A stretch of DNA of 64,000 bases from an uncultured Collinsella sp. (lineage in GTDB: Bacteria > Actinomycetota > Coriobacteriia > Coriobacteriales > Coriobacteriaceae). Shown piece after piece: positions 15,549 to 24,458 of the stretch (positions are counted from its first letter, which is position 1; each line of letters starts with the position of its first letter). The translations under genes and the position numbers were made by a program. The notes beneath the pieces were generated by a model, which worked only from the letters and a program-made list of their open reading frames with translations, was not told the DNA's origin and did no database searches. The stretch spans positions 6,770 through 70,769 of the forward strand of contig CABRID010000001.1 in NCBI GenBank assembly GCA_902470895.1, written 5' to 3'.

Positions 15549-16859
15549 ATGGACGAACTTTTTCACGTCAGTGAGCGCAAGTCCACAATCGGGACCGAGC
15601 TTCGCGCTGGACTGACAACATTCCTGGCGATGGCCTACATCATCGCCGTCAACCCTGCGGTGCTCTCGGGCGCCGGCATCGATGCGGGAGCGCTCGCCTG
15701 CGCCACCTGCCTGGGCGCCGGCATCATGACCATCTGCATGGGCATCTTCGCCAACCGCCCGCTCGCCTGCGCGTCGGGCTTAGGCGTCAACGCGATGATC
15801 GCCGGAATCACCACCACCGTCTGCGGCGGTGACTGGCACGTGGCCATGAGCGTCATCTTCCTTGAGGGCGTCGTCATCTTGCTGCTTGTGCTTTGTGGCC
15901 TGCGCGAGGCCATCATGGACGCCATCCCGGTTGTCCTGCGTCACGCCATCTCGGTGGGTCTGGGCCTGTTCATCGCCATGATTGGCCTGTGCGATGCCGG
16001 CATTATCACCGCTGGCGCCGGTACACTCGTCGGTCTGGGCGACATCACCTCCCCCACCTTCATCGTCGGCATCATCTCCATCCTGGTGACAGTCGCCCTC
16101 GCCTGCCGCAACGTCCCCGGCTCGCTGCTCATCGGCATCGTCGTCGCCGTCATCGCCGGTATCCCCCTAGGTGTGACCCAGGCTCCGACCGGTATCATCG
16201 CCCCGCTCGATTTCTCGAGCATCGGTGGCCCCATCGCCGACGCCGGCGGCGTGCCTGCCATCGTCAAGGTCCTTACCGACCCCACGCTCCTCGTCATCTC
16301 GTTCTCGCTGCTCATGAGTGACTTCTTCGACACCATGGGCACCGCGATGGCCGTGGCCAAGCAGGGCGAGTTCCTCACCGACGACGGCAACGTCGAGAAT
16401 ATCAAGGAGATCCTGATCGTCGACTCCGCCGCCGCTGCTGTGGGCGGTTTCATGGGCGTCTCCTCCATCACCACCTTCGTCGAGTCCACTTCCGGCGCCG
16501 CCGACGGTGGCCGCACGGGCCTCACCTCCGTCACCACCGGCGTGCTGTTCATTCTCGCCGCGTTCTTCTCCCCCATCGTCACCATCGTTTCCAGCGCCGC
16601 CACCTGCGGTGCTCTGGTCTACGTCGGCTACCTCATGATGAGCGAAGCCTCCGAGATCGACTGGTCCGACGTGTCGCAGGGTTTCCCGGCGTTCATGATC
16701 GTCGCCGGCGTGCCCTTCACCTACTCCATCTCTGCCGGCATTGGCCTGGGCTTCATCGCCTACGTGATCGTCGCGCTCTTTAAGGGCGAGGCCTCCAAGA
16801 TCAAGCCGCTTATGTGGATCGCAGCCCTTGCCTTCCTCGTCTACTTCTTCGTGGCGTAA
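15549..16859 (+). CDS. AzgA-type guanine/hypoxanthine permease (NCS2 family)
   Basis: A 436-residue permease that imports purine bases with protons. It starts with the family hallmark ELRAGLTTFLAMAYIIAVNP, continues with ASGLGVNAM and has SLLMSDFFDTMGTAMAVAKQ before the GFMGVSSITTFVESTSGAADGGRTGL substrate-site region. Twelve to fourteen helices are expected. ATG 15549 follows AGGAAAGG at about 7 bases; an in-frame start at 15504 lacks a ribosome site. No guanine/adenine riboswitch core could be recognised in the 193-bp upstream gap. Purine salvage is the likely role. Confidence 0.9.
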   Translation: MDELFHVSERKSTIGTELRAGLTTFLAMAYIIAVNPAVLSGAGIDAGALACATCLGAGIMTICMGIFANRPLACASGLGVNAMIAGITTTVCGGDWHVAMSVIFLEGVVILLLVLCGLREAIMDAIPVVLRHAISVGLGLFIAMIGLCDAGIITAGAGTLVGLGDITSPTFIVGIISILVTVALACRNVPGSLLIGIVVAVIAGIPLGVTQAPTGIIAPLDFSSIGGPIADAGGVPAIVKVLTDPTLLVISFSLLMSDFFDTMGTAMAVAKQGEFLTDDGNVENIKEILIVDSAAAAVGGFMGVSSITTFVESTSGAADGGRTGLTSVTTGVLFILAAFFSPIVTIVSSAATCGALVYVGYLMMSEASEIDWSDVSQGFPAFMIVAGVPFTYSISAGIGLGFIAYVIVALFKGEASKIKPLMWIAALAFLVYFFVA

Positions 16860-16886
16860 CGGCATAGTCTGCTAAAACAAAACAAC

Positions 16887-16928
16887 AAGGCGCGGAATCG
16901 CATCGAGCGGCTCCGCGCCTTTCTTTTA
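16887..16928 (+). terminator. Terminator after the purine permease
   Basis: Arms AAGGCGCGGA and TCCGCGCCTT around a 15-base loop, followed by TCTTTTAG; 27 bp after the stop. Confidence 0.85.
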
Positions 16929-16996
16929 GCGTCTGCCCCCGTGCCAGCGTGCGACAATTGAGGCTGTCAATATCACAACACCGAGAGAAGCCTGCC

Positions 16997-17662
16997 TTGG
17001 AAGCGCATCATAAGCAGATAACCGTTTATTCAGAGTGTGCGGAAGGCGCGCCCGTCATCTACCTCCCCGTTGTCATGGGCGACGGTAGCGAAGTCTACGA
17101 GCGCTGCCGAGAGCTCGACTGCCCACCCTTCACCCTTGTCGCCATTGGAGGGCTCGATTGGAATCGCGAGCTGAGCCCCTGGGAATGTGACGGAACTATA
17201 CGAGATGCTGAGCCCTTTGGCGGACAGGCTGCTGGTTTTCTTGACGAGTTGTTGAAGCAGATAATCCCCCAGGCCGAATCATCGCTCCCGCAACCGCCCG
17301 CCTGGCGCGGCGTTGCCGGCTACTCGTTGGCGGGTCTTTTTGCACTGTGGGCACTTTGGCAAACAGATGTCTTTGAGCGCGCGGCGAGTGCGTCGGGGTC
17401 GCTGTGGTTCCCCGGCTTTATCGACTACGCGCGCGAGCGCACGATGACAGCTACGCCCGACGCCGCCTATCTGTCGCTCGGTAAAAAGGAAACCAAAACG
17501 CCCAACCGCATGATGCGGCACGTGCTCGACGATACGCGCGCGATGGAAGAGCTGTTTATCGAGCGCGACATCCCAACAACGCTGGAGCTCAACCCCGGCA
17601 ATCACTTTGCCCAAACTGACCTGCGCATGGCGCGCGGCATCCACTGGATACTAACGCATTAA
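16997..17662 (+). CDS. Alpha/beta-hydrolase, Fes/IroE-like esterase
   Basis: A 221-residue putative serine esterase related to the siderophore-esterase and esterase-D branch. The nucleophile elbow is GYSLAG with Ser110, followed by LFALWALW and ASASGSLWFPGF. The base is probably the His in NPGNHF near the C-terminus. There is no signal peptide, so it acts inside the cell. TTG 16997 is preferred, with GAGAGAAG 6 bases upstream; GTG 16949 in the same frame would add 16 residues but sits on the preceding terminator's tail. Substrate unknown; no siderophore genes are nearby. Confidence 0.75.
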   Translation: MEAHHKQITVYSECAEGAPVIYLPVVMGDGSEVYERCRELDCPPFTLVAIGGLDWNRELSPWECDGTIRDAEPFGGQAAGFLDELLKQIIPQAESSLPQPPAWRGVAGYSLAGLFALWALWQTDVFERAASASGSLWFPGFIDYARERTMTATPDAAYLSLGKKETKTPNRMMRHVLDDTRAMEELFIERDIPTTLELNPGNHFAQTDLRMARGIHWILTH

Positions 17663-17664
17663 AA

Positions 17665-17698
17665 ATGGCGTCCACGCGTACATACGCATGGACGCCAT
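17665..17698. terminator. Hairpin between esterase and uraA
   Basis: ATGGCGTCC and GGACGCCAT arms with an inner GCGT/CGC pair, located between two convergent stops. A-run on the left (AAAAA) gives a T-run on the minus strand, so it best serves uraA. Confidence 0.7.
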
Positions 17699-17722
17699 CT
17701 ATAATTTGGCTGAACGCAGCTA

Positions 17723-19057
17723 CTATTCAGTAGTCTCCTCAAGCTCGGAAGTATCGAACTCAAAGTCATTACCGGGCAGGATGGCGTTGAGCACAATGCC
17801 CACCAGCGAGCCCACGGCAAGGCCCGAAAGCGAAATCGTCACGCCGCCCAGCTCCAGCACGATGGCACCGGCGGTACTGTAGGCAATGCCGAGCGAGAGC
17901 ACGAGCACCAGAGCCGCAACCAGCACATTGCGGTTGTTCTGGAAATCGACCTGGTTTTCGATAAGGTTGCGAACGCCCACGGCACTGATCATGCCGTAGA
18001 GCACGAGCGACACGCCGCCGATAACGCACGCCGGCATAGCAGCGATTACAGCAGCGAACTTGGGGCAGAACGAAAGCACGATGGCGCAGCAGGCGGCAAT
18101 GCGAATCACACGCGGGTCGAACACACGCGTAAGCGCAAGCACGCCGGTGTTCTCGCCATACGTGGTGTTGGCCGGAGCGCCAAAGAGCGACGCCAAGATG
18201 GTCGCCAGGCCATCGCCGAGCAGGGTACGGTGCAGACCGGGATCGGCAATGTAATTGCGTTCGCAGGTAGAGCCAATGGCGGAGATATCGCCAATGTGCT
18301 CAATCATGGTCGCAAAGGCCAGCGGCATGATGGTGATGATAGCCGTCGTGGCAAGACCGCTATCGAACTGCGGGCCAAAGAGCGCAAACACGGTGTTGTC
18401 CCACACGATGGGCAGACCGACCCACGGAGCGGCGGCAGCGCCCGAAAAATCAACCTCGCCCAGCACCGCCGCGACAGTATAGCTCACCACAACGCCCAGC
18501 AAAATCGGCACGATCTTGACCATGCCGCGGCCCCAGATGTTGCAGATGACGATCACGGCCACAGCGACAACGGCAACAAGCCAGTTGGTCTGGCAGTTGG
18601 CAATGGCAGAGCTCGCCAGGATCAGGCCGATGGAAATGACGATGGGACCGGTCACCACCGGCGGAAAGAAGCGCATGACACGCTTGGCGCCAAATGCGCG
18701 GAACAGCGCCGCCAGCACCGGATAGAGCAGGCCAGCGCAGGCAACGCCCAGGCAGGCGTAGGGCAAAAGCTCGGCCTCGCCGTTGGGTGCAATGGCGGCA
18801 TAACCCGCGATAAAGGCAAACGACGAGCCCAGAAACGCGGGCACCTTACCGCGCGATAGAAAATGAAACAGCAGCGTGCCGATGCCGGCGAACAGAAGCG
18901 TCGCCGAAACGGAAAGGCCGGTGAGCACGGGCACCAGCACGGTGGCGCCAAACATGGCAAACAGGTGCTGTAGGCCGAGCAGGAACATGCGCGGGCGGCC
19001 GAGCGACGATGCGTCGTAGATGGCATCGCTGACGGCGGGCGTCGAGGACTGGGACAG
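17723..19057 (-). CDS. uraA: Uracil permease (NCS2), probable CTG start
   Basis: A 444-residue uracil:H+ symporter. LQHLFAMFGATVLVPVLTG is helix 1 and AFLGSSFAFIAGYAAI follows, as in UraA. The motif FATMIEHIGDISAIG contains the substrate-binding Glu, with GAPANTTYGENTG as the second half-site. The first in-frame ATG (18988) has no ribosome site and would truncate the conserved residues just before helix 1. An in-frame CTG at 19057 sits 5 bases after AAAGGA and adds 23 residues that resemble the usual N-terminus. I found no ATG, GTG or TTG between it and the upstream stop. It follows the MetE-like gene by 122 bp on the same strand. Confidence 0.88.
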   Translation of the reverse strand: MSQSSTPAVSDAIYDASSLGRPRMFLLGLQHLFAMFGATVLVPVLTGLSVSATLLFAGIGTLLFHFLSRGKVPAFLGSSFAFIAGYAAIAPNGEAELLPYACLGVACAGLLYPVLAALFRAFGAKRVMRFFPPVVTGPIVISIGLILASSAIANCQTNWLVAVVAVAVIVICNIWGRGMVKIVPILLGVVVSYTVAAVLGEVDFSGAAAAPWVGLPIVWDNTVFALFGPQFDSGLATTAIITIMPLAFATMIEHIGDISAIGSTCERNYIADPGLHRTLLGDGLATILASLFGAPANTTYGENTGVLALTRVFDPRVIRIAACCAIVLSFCPKFAAVIAAMPACVIGGVSLVLYGMISAVGVRNLIENQVDFQNNRNVLVAALVLVLSLGIAYSTAGAIVLELGGVTISLSGLAVGSLVGIVLNAILPGNDFEFDTSELEETTE

Positions 19058-19179
19058 GGATGTCCTTTCGAATGGAAGGGCGATCAGGCATATCGGATAA
19101 CCTGCCCGAACGATACGATCCGAACCATTGTACGCGATACACTATGCCTCGCACGCGCCGCCACCTGCAAACACTAGCG

Positions 19180-20313
19180 CTATTTCCAAACGCGCTCGGC
19201 AATGCGCTTGACCAGCGCGATCTTTGCCCATTGCTCATCCTCGGTCAGCTTGTTGCCAATCTCGCAGCTGGCAAAGCCGCACTGAGGCGACAGATACAGG
19301 TTCTCGAGCGGCACGTACTTTGCGGCTTCACGGATGCGCTCGACGATGGCATCCTCGTTCTCGAGCTCTGCCGCCTTGGTGGTTACCAAGCCCAGCACGA
19401 CCTTCTTGCCCGGGGCAACGTACTTGAGCGGCTCAAAACCGCCGGCGCGCGGCGTATCGAACTCCAGGTAAAATGCATCGACATCCTCGTTTGCGAACAG
19501 GTACGGCGCGATGGGGTCATAGCCGCCCTCGAAGGCATAGGTGGAGTGGTAGTTGCCGCGGCACACATGCGTGTTGATGACCAGATCGTCGGGCTTGTCC
19601 GCGATGGCGGCATTGTTGAGCGCCACGCCCAGCTCGCTTACCTTTTGCAGGTCGACCGGGCTCATGCCGGTTTTGGCGACAAAATCGGTGTCGCAGTAGA
19701 TGCCCCAGGTGCAGTCATCAAACTGGATGTTGCGGCAGCCTGCTGCGTACAGGTCGGCGATCACCGTGCGATAAGCGGCTGCGATGGCGTCGGCAAGTTC
19801 CTCATCGGTCTTATAGACAGCGCGCAGGCTCTCCTGCTGGCCGTCGCAGCGGTCGAGCGTGACTTCGGAGAACGTCTGGATCGGCGCCGGAATGGTTTGC
19901 CGCGCGACCTGGCCCTCCCCCTCGAGCGCCTTGACAAATTTAAAGTGCTCGACGAACGGATGGTTCTCGCCGCTAATGGGGCCGGTTACCACGGCGGTGT
20001 CGGCTGTGGTCTCCTCGTCGTGGAACATATAGCCCGTACGCGAGGTACGGCGTTCAATGCCGTTGAGCCCCCACATAAAGTCGAGGTGCCAGTAACTGCG
20101 GCGAAACTCGCCATCGGTAATCACCTGCAGGCCAGCGGACTTTTGCTTGTCCACCAGGTCACGAATGGCCTCATCCTCGACGGCCTTAAGGCCGGCGGCG
20201 TCGAGTGTGCCCGCAGCATAGGCGGCACGGGCGTCCTTTACGGCCTGTGGACGAAGAAAGCTGCCGACGATATCGGCGCGAAACGGCGCGTTCAGCGTGG
20301 TTAAAGCACTCAT
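19180..20313 (-). CDS. MetE-like cobalamin-independent methionine synthase (catalytic-domain form)
   Basis: A 377-residue protein equal to the C-terminal half of MetE, like B. subtilis YxjG/YxjH. It is expected to transfer a methyl group to homocysteine using a zinc site. Visible landmarks are ADIVGSFLRP at the start, VITDGEFRR, QFDDCTWG, the zinc ligands in NTHVCRGN, EFDTPRAG and SPQCGFAS. The N-terminal folate-binding half of full MetE is absent, so the methyl donor may differ. ATG 20313 follows GGGAG at 6 bases. A promoter with a LysR-type box lies upstream, and the LysR gene at 20469 is the obvious regulator. Confidence 0.88.
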   Translation of the reverse strand: MSALTTLNAPFRADIVGSFLRPQAVKDARAAYAAGTLDAAGLKAVEDEAIRDLVDKQKSAGLQVITDGEFRRSYWHLDFMWGLNGIERRTSRTGYMFHDEETTADTAVVTGPISGENHPFVEHFKFVKALEGEGQVARQTIPAPIQTFSEVTLDRCDGQQESLRAVYKTDEELADAIAAAYRTVIADLYAAGCRNIQFDDCTWGIYCDTDFVAKTGMSPVDLQKVSELGVALNNAAIADKPDDLVINTHVCRGNYHSTYAFEGGYDPIAPYLFANEDVDAFYLEFDTPRAGGFEPLKYVAPGKKVVLGLVTTKAAELENEDAIVERIREAAKYVPLENLYLSPQCGFASCEIGNKLTEDEQWAKIALVKRIAERVWK

Positions 20314-20351
20314 AGATATCTCCCTTTGCATTGGTTGCTTTACTGGGACAA

Positions 20352-20380
20352 AGTATGAGCGCTCATATAGCCATCGTAAA
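20352..20380 (-). promoter_or_regulatory. Promoter of the MetE-like gene, overlapping a palindrome
   Basis: On the minus strand -35 TTTACG (20375-20380), 17-bp spacer, -10 CATACT (20352-20357). The perfect palindrome TATGAGCGCTCATA (20354-20367) covers the -10, a second regulator contact point. Confidence 0.45.
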
Positions 20381-20400
20381 ATATACGTTTATAACAGTTT

Positions 20401-20421
20401 GATATAGATGCTTCCTATATC
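20401..20421. promoter_or_regulatory. LysR-type box upstream of the MetE-like gene
   Basis: GATATAG-N7-CTATATC, perfect 7-bp arms, centred about 66 bases before the expected transcription start. The position matches the recognition site of LysR activators and the arrangement at 7625-7641. The LysR gene immediately upstream is the probable binder. Confidence 0.6.
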
Positions 20422-20468
20422 AGTTGGGACTGCCATGAAGAGATTTGACCTGTACAGGACGCAGCAGT

Positions 20469-21365
20469 CTAGATATGCTGACGGATCGCGTCGATATAGG
20501 CTTGGCCGTAGCGCGTGAGCGTCGTGTTCTTGCGCGTGATGATGCCAATCTCCATGTACTCGTCTACATCAAGCGGAATGGAGATGATGCCGGGGCCGTT
20601 GAGCTCGTGACTGATCACGCCCGAGCATACCGTGTAGCCGTTAAGGCCCATAGCCAGGTTGAACAGTGTCGCGCGATCGCGCACGCGGATATTCTTGCGA
20701 CGCTCAAACGTCGAGGTCAGTTCCTCGGAATAATAAAACGAGTTGTAGCTGCCCTGCTCATAGGACAGGAACGGGTAGTCTTCCAAGTCCTCGAGCGTCA
20801 CACTCGAGCGACCCGCCAACGGATGGTCGGCACACACAAAGACGTGTGGCGTGGCGCAGAAGAGCCCTTCGAACACGAGCTCGTTGGCCGCCAGCATGCG
20901 CTCGATAACCTCGCGATTGTGCTCGGATAAGTACAGGATGCCGAGCTCGCTTTTCATATGCGCGACGTCCTCGATAATCTCGTGAGTCTGCTCCTCGCGC
21001 AGGGTAAAGTCGTAGCGCGCGGCATCGAACTCGCGGATCACGTCAACAAACGCGTTAACGGCAAAGGAATAATGCTGGCAGCTCACACTAAAGTGCGGCA
21101 CCTGCTCGGACGCGCCCTTGTACTTGCCTTCGAGCAGATCCGCCTGATCGAGCACCTGGCGCGCGTAGCCCAAGAAGGTCTCGCCCTCCTCGGACACAAT
21201 GACACCCTTGTTGGTGCGCTCAAAGATGTGCACACCCATCTCGTTTTCGAGATCGCGGATCGACGCGGTAATCGAAGGCTGCGACACAAAGAGCCGGCGC
21301 GAGGCCTCGGTGATGCTGCCGCATTCGGCAACTTTGACGACATACCTGAGCTGTTGAAGCTTCAT
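20469..21365 (-). CDS. LysR-family regulator, CysB/MetR-like context
   Basis: A 298-residue LysR regulator starting MKLQQLRYVVKVAECGSITEAS, with the helix-turn-helix at 1-60 and a co-inducer domain from 90 onward. ATG 21365 is supported by GGGAGG at 5 bases; the long upstream extension is arginine-rich read-through. It lies 10 bp after the HAD gene and 155 bp before the MetE-like gene on the same strand, so it is probably co-transcribed with the former and controls the latter. Related regulators respond to O-acetylserine or homocysteine, which would fit, but that is inference. Confidence 0.9.
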   Translation of the reverse strand: MKLQQLRYVVKVAECGSITEASRRLFVSQPSITASIRDLENEMGVHIFERTNKGVIVSEEGETFLGYARQVLDQADLLEGKYKGASEQVPHFSVSCQHYSFAVNAFVDVIREFDAARYDFTLREEQTHEIIEDVAHMKSELGILYLSEHNREVIERMLAANELVFEGLFCATPHVFVCADHPLAGRSSVTLEDLEDYPFLSYEQGSYNSFYYSEELTSTFERRKNIRVRDRATLFNLAMGLNGYTVCSGVISHELNGPGIISIPLDVDEYMEIGIITRKNTTLTRYGQAYIDAIRQHI

Positions 21366-21375
21366 GATGGCCTCC

Positions 21376-22284
21376 CTAGACGTCCGCGATACCCGAACCC
21401 GCCGCATCTGCCTGACGCATAAACGACGGCATCTCCCCCGTCGCGGCGCAGGCGGCAATCTGATGCAGAGCCCCGGCAACCGCATCGTCTGCCGCAGCGC
21501 CGATATGCCAGCGCGCGGCAGCCGTGACGGCCTCGTTGGCATTGGCGACTGCAACGGAGTTGGGGACGGCACCGATCATGGGCAGGTCGTTATCGGAATC
21601 GCCAAATACGGCCACCTCGTCGGACGTCAGGTCCAAAGCGCGCGCCAGCTCCAGCGCAGCGCAACCCTTGTCCCAACCTGCTGGAAGAATGTCGAACAGG
21701 CGCACACGATTGTTGGGAAACACGAGCGAGAGTTCCGGCACCTCAGCGGCAACGCGCTCGCGTAGCTCCGCGAGCTCCTCACGCGAACGAGCACTCCAGA
21801 TATTCGCCTTGAACACCGGCGCGTCATCGACGACGGGACGGCACGGGGCCTCTTCGCCCTTGAGCCACGCGTTGCCACCCGACTCCATAGCGCGACGCAC
21901 GCGCTCGGGGTCGCTCGTCACGCAATAGGCATCGTTATCCCAAAAGTCATCACCCAGGCTGTAGACCTTTAGATAGGTATCGTCGGTCTCTTGCTCGAGG
22001 TAATCGGCCAGACGCATCAGGGCATCGTTGTCGGTCGCGCGCGAAGCGATCGCCTGACCGTCGACAAACATAACCTGGCCGTTACAGAACGCACCAGTCG
22101 AAAAGCACTCGGCGCGATTGCGGAACATCCAGCCCATCGCAGACGGCTGGCGACCCGAAACCGGGCCAAAGTGCAGACCCGCCGCCTGCATGGCATGAAT
22201 GCCCTCGATGGCGTAGTCGCTGGCGCCGTCATGCCCGGCTGGAATCAACGTATCGTCCATATCGGTCAGCACAAGTTTTATCAT
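21376..22284 (-). CDS. HAD-IIB (Cof-type) phosphatase
   Basis: A 302-residue haloacid-dehalogenase phosphatase. Motif I is DMDDT at 8-12, motif II the SGRQ region, and motif IV GDSDNDLPM near 225. The C2-type cap domain fills residues about 85-190. Family members dephosphorylate sugar phosphates, flavin or PLP, with overlapping substrates. ATG 22284 follows GGGGG. It is divergent from the TPP-riboswitch operon; since some Cof proteins dephosphorylate thiamine-pathway intermediates, a link is possible but unproven. Confidence 0.88.
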   Translation of the reverse strand: MIKLVLTDMDDTLIPAGHDGASDYAIEGIHAMQAAGLHFGPVSGRQPSAMGWMFRNRAECFSTGAFCNGQVMFVDGQAIASRATDNDALMRLADYLEQETDDTYLKVYSLGDDFWDNDAYCVTSDPERVRRAMESGGNAWLKGEEAPCRPVVDDAPVFKANIWSARSREELAELRERVAAEVPELSLVFPNNRVRLFDILPAGWDKGCAALELARALDLTSDEVAVFGDSDNDLPMIGAVPNSVAVANANEAVTAAARWHIGAAADDAVAGALHQIAACAATGEMPSFMRQADAAGSGIADV

Positions 22285-22321
22285 AAGGCCCCCATTCGTA
22301 TCGGTCCTACCTATTGTAACG

Positions 22322-22356
22322 ACCTGCCAAAATAAACCTGTCCCTTTTTGGCAGGT
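22322..22356. repeat. GTCCC hairpin element, copy A
   Basis: ACCTGCCAAAA (22322-22332) pairs with TTTTGGCAGGT (22346-22356) around TAAACCTGTCCCT. Copy E at 38990-39026 has the same loop and nearly the same stem. It lies between divergent starts, just upstream of the TPP riboswitch. Confidence 0.75.
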
Positions 22357-22382
22357 GCGTTAGTATAGGGAACAACAGATTC

Positions 22383-22476
22383 GATGCGGGAGTGCCGGCG
22401 GTGCAAACCACAAGGCTGAGAGGGCATAGGGCCCAATCCTTTGAACCTGTCAGTTAATGCTGGCGTAGGGAGCATG
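22383..22476 (+). promoter_or_regulatory. TPP riboswitch (THI element)
   Basis: Carries the conserved pieces of the thiamine pyrophosphate aptamer in order: GGGAGTGCC, CTGAGAGGG, CCCAATCCTTTGAACCTG and TTAATGCTGGCGTAGGGA. It is followed at once by the terminator at 22488-22517, so TPP binding should stop transcription before thiM. Confidence 0.95.
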
Positions 22477-22487
22477 CCGCCTTTACA

Positions 22488-22517
22488 GGGGCGCTGTCTA
22501 TGCACAGCGCCCCTTTT
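22488..22517 (+). terminator. Riboswitch-controlled terminator
   Basis: Perfect arms GGGGCGCTGT and ACAGCGCCCC around a 6-base loop, then TTTT. The expression platform of the TPP riboswitch, ending 23 bases before the thiM start. Confidence 0.93.
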
Positions 22518-22539
22518 CTATGCCAAGGAGGCATGTGCA

Positions 22540-23379
22540 GTGATTGATTCGGAACAGCTTAAGCAACATATGGTCAAGGCCGTAGAGGAGATTCGAGCCA
22601 CCAATCCGATGGCCGGCTCCATCACCAACACGGTGACGATCGACTTTGTCGCCAACGCGCAGCTCGCCGTGGGCGGTTCGGCCGCCATGGTCTATCTGCC
22701 CGACGAGGGCGAGGCGCTCGTTGCCGGCGGCGGCGCCATCTATCTCAACATGGGCACGCTCTTCCCCATCTACGAGCAGACGATTCCCCGCGCGGCCAAG
22801 GCGGCACACGACGCCGGCAAGCCCTGGGTGCTCGATCCGGTGGGTCTGGGCATCGGTAGCCTGCGCACCCAGCTGGTAAACGAGCTCAAGCAGTACAAGC
22901 CCGCCATCGTACGCGGCAACGCCTCCGAGATCATCGCACTCTCCGGCCTGTGGGGTCTTGAGGGCGAGTCGGCCGATCTGAGCCGCGTACGTGGTGTCGA
23001 TACCACCGACACGGTCGACGCCGCCCGCGGCGCCGCCGTGGCGCTCGCTCGCTACACCGGCGGCGCCGTTGTGGTCTCGGGCGAAGTCGACCTGATTACC
23101 GACGGCACGACCGTGGCCAAATCCCACGGCGGCAGCCCGCTCATGTCCAAGATCACCGGCTGCGGTTGCTCGCAGGGCGGCGTGCTGGCCGTGTACGCCT
23201 GTGCTACCGATCCGTTTACGGCAGCAGTCTGCGGCACCGCCGTCTACAACGTTGCCGGCACGCGCGCCGCCGCCGTCGCCGATGCCCCGGCAAGCTTTAA
23301 GGTCGCCTTTATCGACGAGCTCTACCGCGCAACCGCCCAGGATATTGCCGACAACCGACTCGAGCTCGAGGAGGCATAA
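22540..23379 (+). CDS. thiM: Hydroxyethylthiazole kinase
   Basis: A 279-residue kinase that phosphorylates salvaged hydroxyethylthiazole for thiamine synthesis. It shows the family start NPMAGSITNTVTIDFVANAQLA, then GGSAAM, VLDPVGLG, RGNASEI and the catalytic KITGCGCSQGG with its cysteine. GTG 22540 is chosen because AAGGAGG lies 8 bases before it; longer forms would overlap the riboswitch terminator. First gene of a three-gene operon, with 3 bp to the next start, controlled by the TPP riboswitch. Confidence 0.95.
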   Translation: MIDSEQLKQHMVKAVEEIRATNPMAGSITNTVTIDFVANAQLAVGGSAAMVYLPDEGEALVAGGGAIYLNMGTLFPIYEQTIPRAAKAAHDAGKPWVLDPVGLGIGSLRTQLVNELKQYKPAIVRGNASEIIALSGLWGLEGESADLSRVRGVDTTDTVDAARGAAVALARYTGGAVVVSGEVDLITDGTTVAKSHGGSPLMSKITGCGCSQGGVLAVYACATDPFTAAVCGTAVYNVAGTRAAAVADAPASFKVAFIDELYRATAQDIADNRLELEEA

Positions 23380-23382
23380 GCC

Positions 23383-23724
23383 ATGTCCGAGCCCGCAACC
23401 AATGCCGGCATGAACACGCTCGTCGCTGTGGCCATCGCCCCATGCGGCACCGGCGATGAGCTATCCGCCGAGGTCGCCGAGGTCGTGCACGTCATTCGCG
23501 AGAGCGGTCTTCCCAACCGCACCACCTCGATGTTCACCGAGATCGAGGGCGACTGGGACGAAGTCATGCAGGTCGTGCGTGACGCAACCTTTGTGTTGGC
23601 GAGCAAGGGCATCCGCACCGAAGTCGTACTCAAAGCCGATATTCGACCCGGATTTACCGACACCATGACCGGCAAGCTCGAGCGCATGGAAGCACAGATC
23701 AAGAAACAGGAGGAAGCACGATGA
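23383..23724 (+). CDS. MTH1187/YkoF-type thiamine-binding protein
   Basis: A 113-residue protein of the DUF77 thiamine-binding family, seen in VAVAIAPCGTGDELSAEVAEVVHVI and the TSMFTEIEGDWDEVMQ stretch. It forms ferredoxin-like dimers that bind thiamine or its hydroxymethylpyrimidine moiety in the cytoplasm. Lying inside the riboswitch operon between thiM and thiE, it probably delivers precursor to salvage enzymes. The ATG follows GAGGAGG, and its TGA overlaps the thiE ATG by 4 bp, so the two are translationally coupled. Confidence 0.85.
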   Translation: MSEPATNAGMNTLVAVAIAPCGTGDELSAEVAEVVHVIRESGLPNRTTSMFTEIEGDWDEVMQVVRDATFVLASKGIRTEVVLKADIRPGFTDTMTGKLERMEAQIKKQEEAR

Positions 23725-24416
23725 GCATCCGCGACAACCTTGATATCTCGGCCTATCTGGTGCTCGGCCCCGAAAACACGCTCGGGCGCCCCGTGGGCGA
23801 TGTGGTGGCCCAGGCACTCGACGCCGGCTTTACCTGCATCCAGGTGCGCTCCAAGGTGGCAAGCGCCCGCGAGATCATTGCGCTGACCGGCGACGCCGCG
23901 CAGGCAATCGCACAGGCCGGCAAGACCGGTCAGGTCGCCCTGTTAATCGACGACCGTCTGGACTGTGCACTCGCCGCGCGCGAGCAGGGCATTGCCGTCG
24001 ACGGCGTGCACGTAGGCCAGAGCGACATTCCCGTCGAGGTCTGTCGCAAGCTGCTGGGCCCCGACGCCATCGTGGGCCTTTCGGCCCGCTGCGAGGAGAT
24101 GCTCGAATACGTCAAGACCGCCGACATGAGCTTGGTCGACTACCTGGGCATCGGCCCGCTCCACGAGACCGAGACCAAGCGCGACTGCGGACGCGCGGCC
24201 GATGGCTCTATCATCACCAAGAGCTTTGAGGACCTGGCCGCACTCCACGCGGCAAGCCCCGTGCCCATCGTGGTGGGCGGCGGCGTCAAGACGGCCGACT
24301 TGCCGCAGCTTAAGGCAACCGGCGTCGACGGCTTCTTTGTGGTGAGCGCCGTCTGCAGCGCCGATGACCCCTACGCCGCGGCCAAGGAGCTCGTCGACAC
24401 CTGGCAGCAGGCATAG
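23721..24416 (+). CDS. thiE: Thiamine phosphate synthase
   Basis: A 231-residue TIM-barrel enzyme that joins hydroxymethylpyrimidine pyrophosphate to thiazole phosphate. Motifs include QVRSK, LLIDDRLDCAL, GVHVGQSDIP, YLGIGPLHETETKRD and VVGGGVKTADL. AGGAGG precedes ATG 23721. It is the last gene of the riboswitch operon. With thiM it can make thiamine phosphate from salvaged precursors; thiC and thiG are not in this window, which suggests a salvage-only route, at least locally. Confidence 0.95.
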   Translation: MSIRDNLDISAYLVLGPENTLGRPVGDVVAQALDAGFTCIQVRSKVASAREIIALTGDAAQAIAQAGKTGQVALLIDDRLDCALAAREQGIAVDGVHVGQSDIPVEVCRKLLGPDAIVGLSARCEEMLEYVKTADMSLVDYLGIGPLHETETKRDCGRAADGSIITKSFEDLAALHAASPVPIVVGGGVKTADLPQLKATGVDGFFVVSAVCSADDPYAAAKELVDTWQQA

Positions 24417-24458
24417 GCTCAAGCCGAGCAGCCGATTCGCAGCCTCATATCTTCAATA

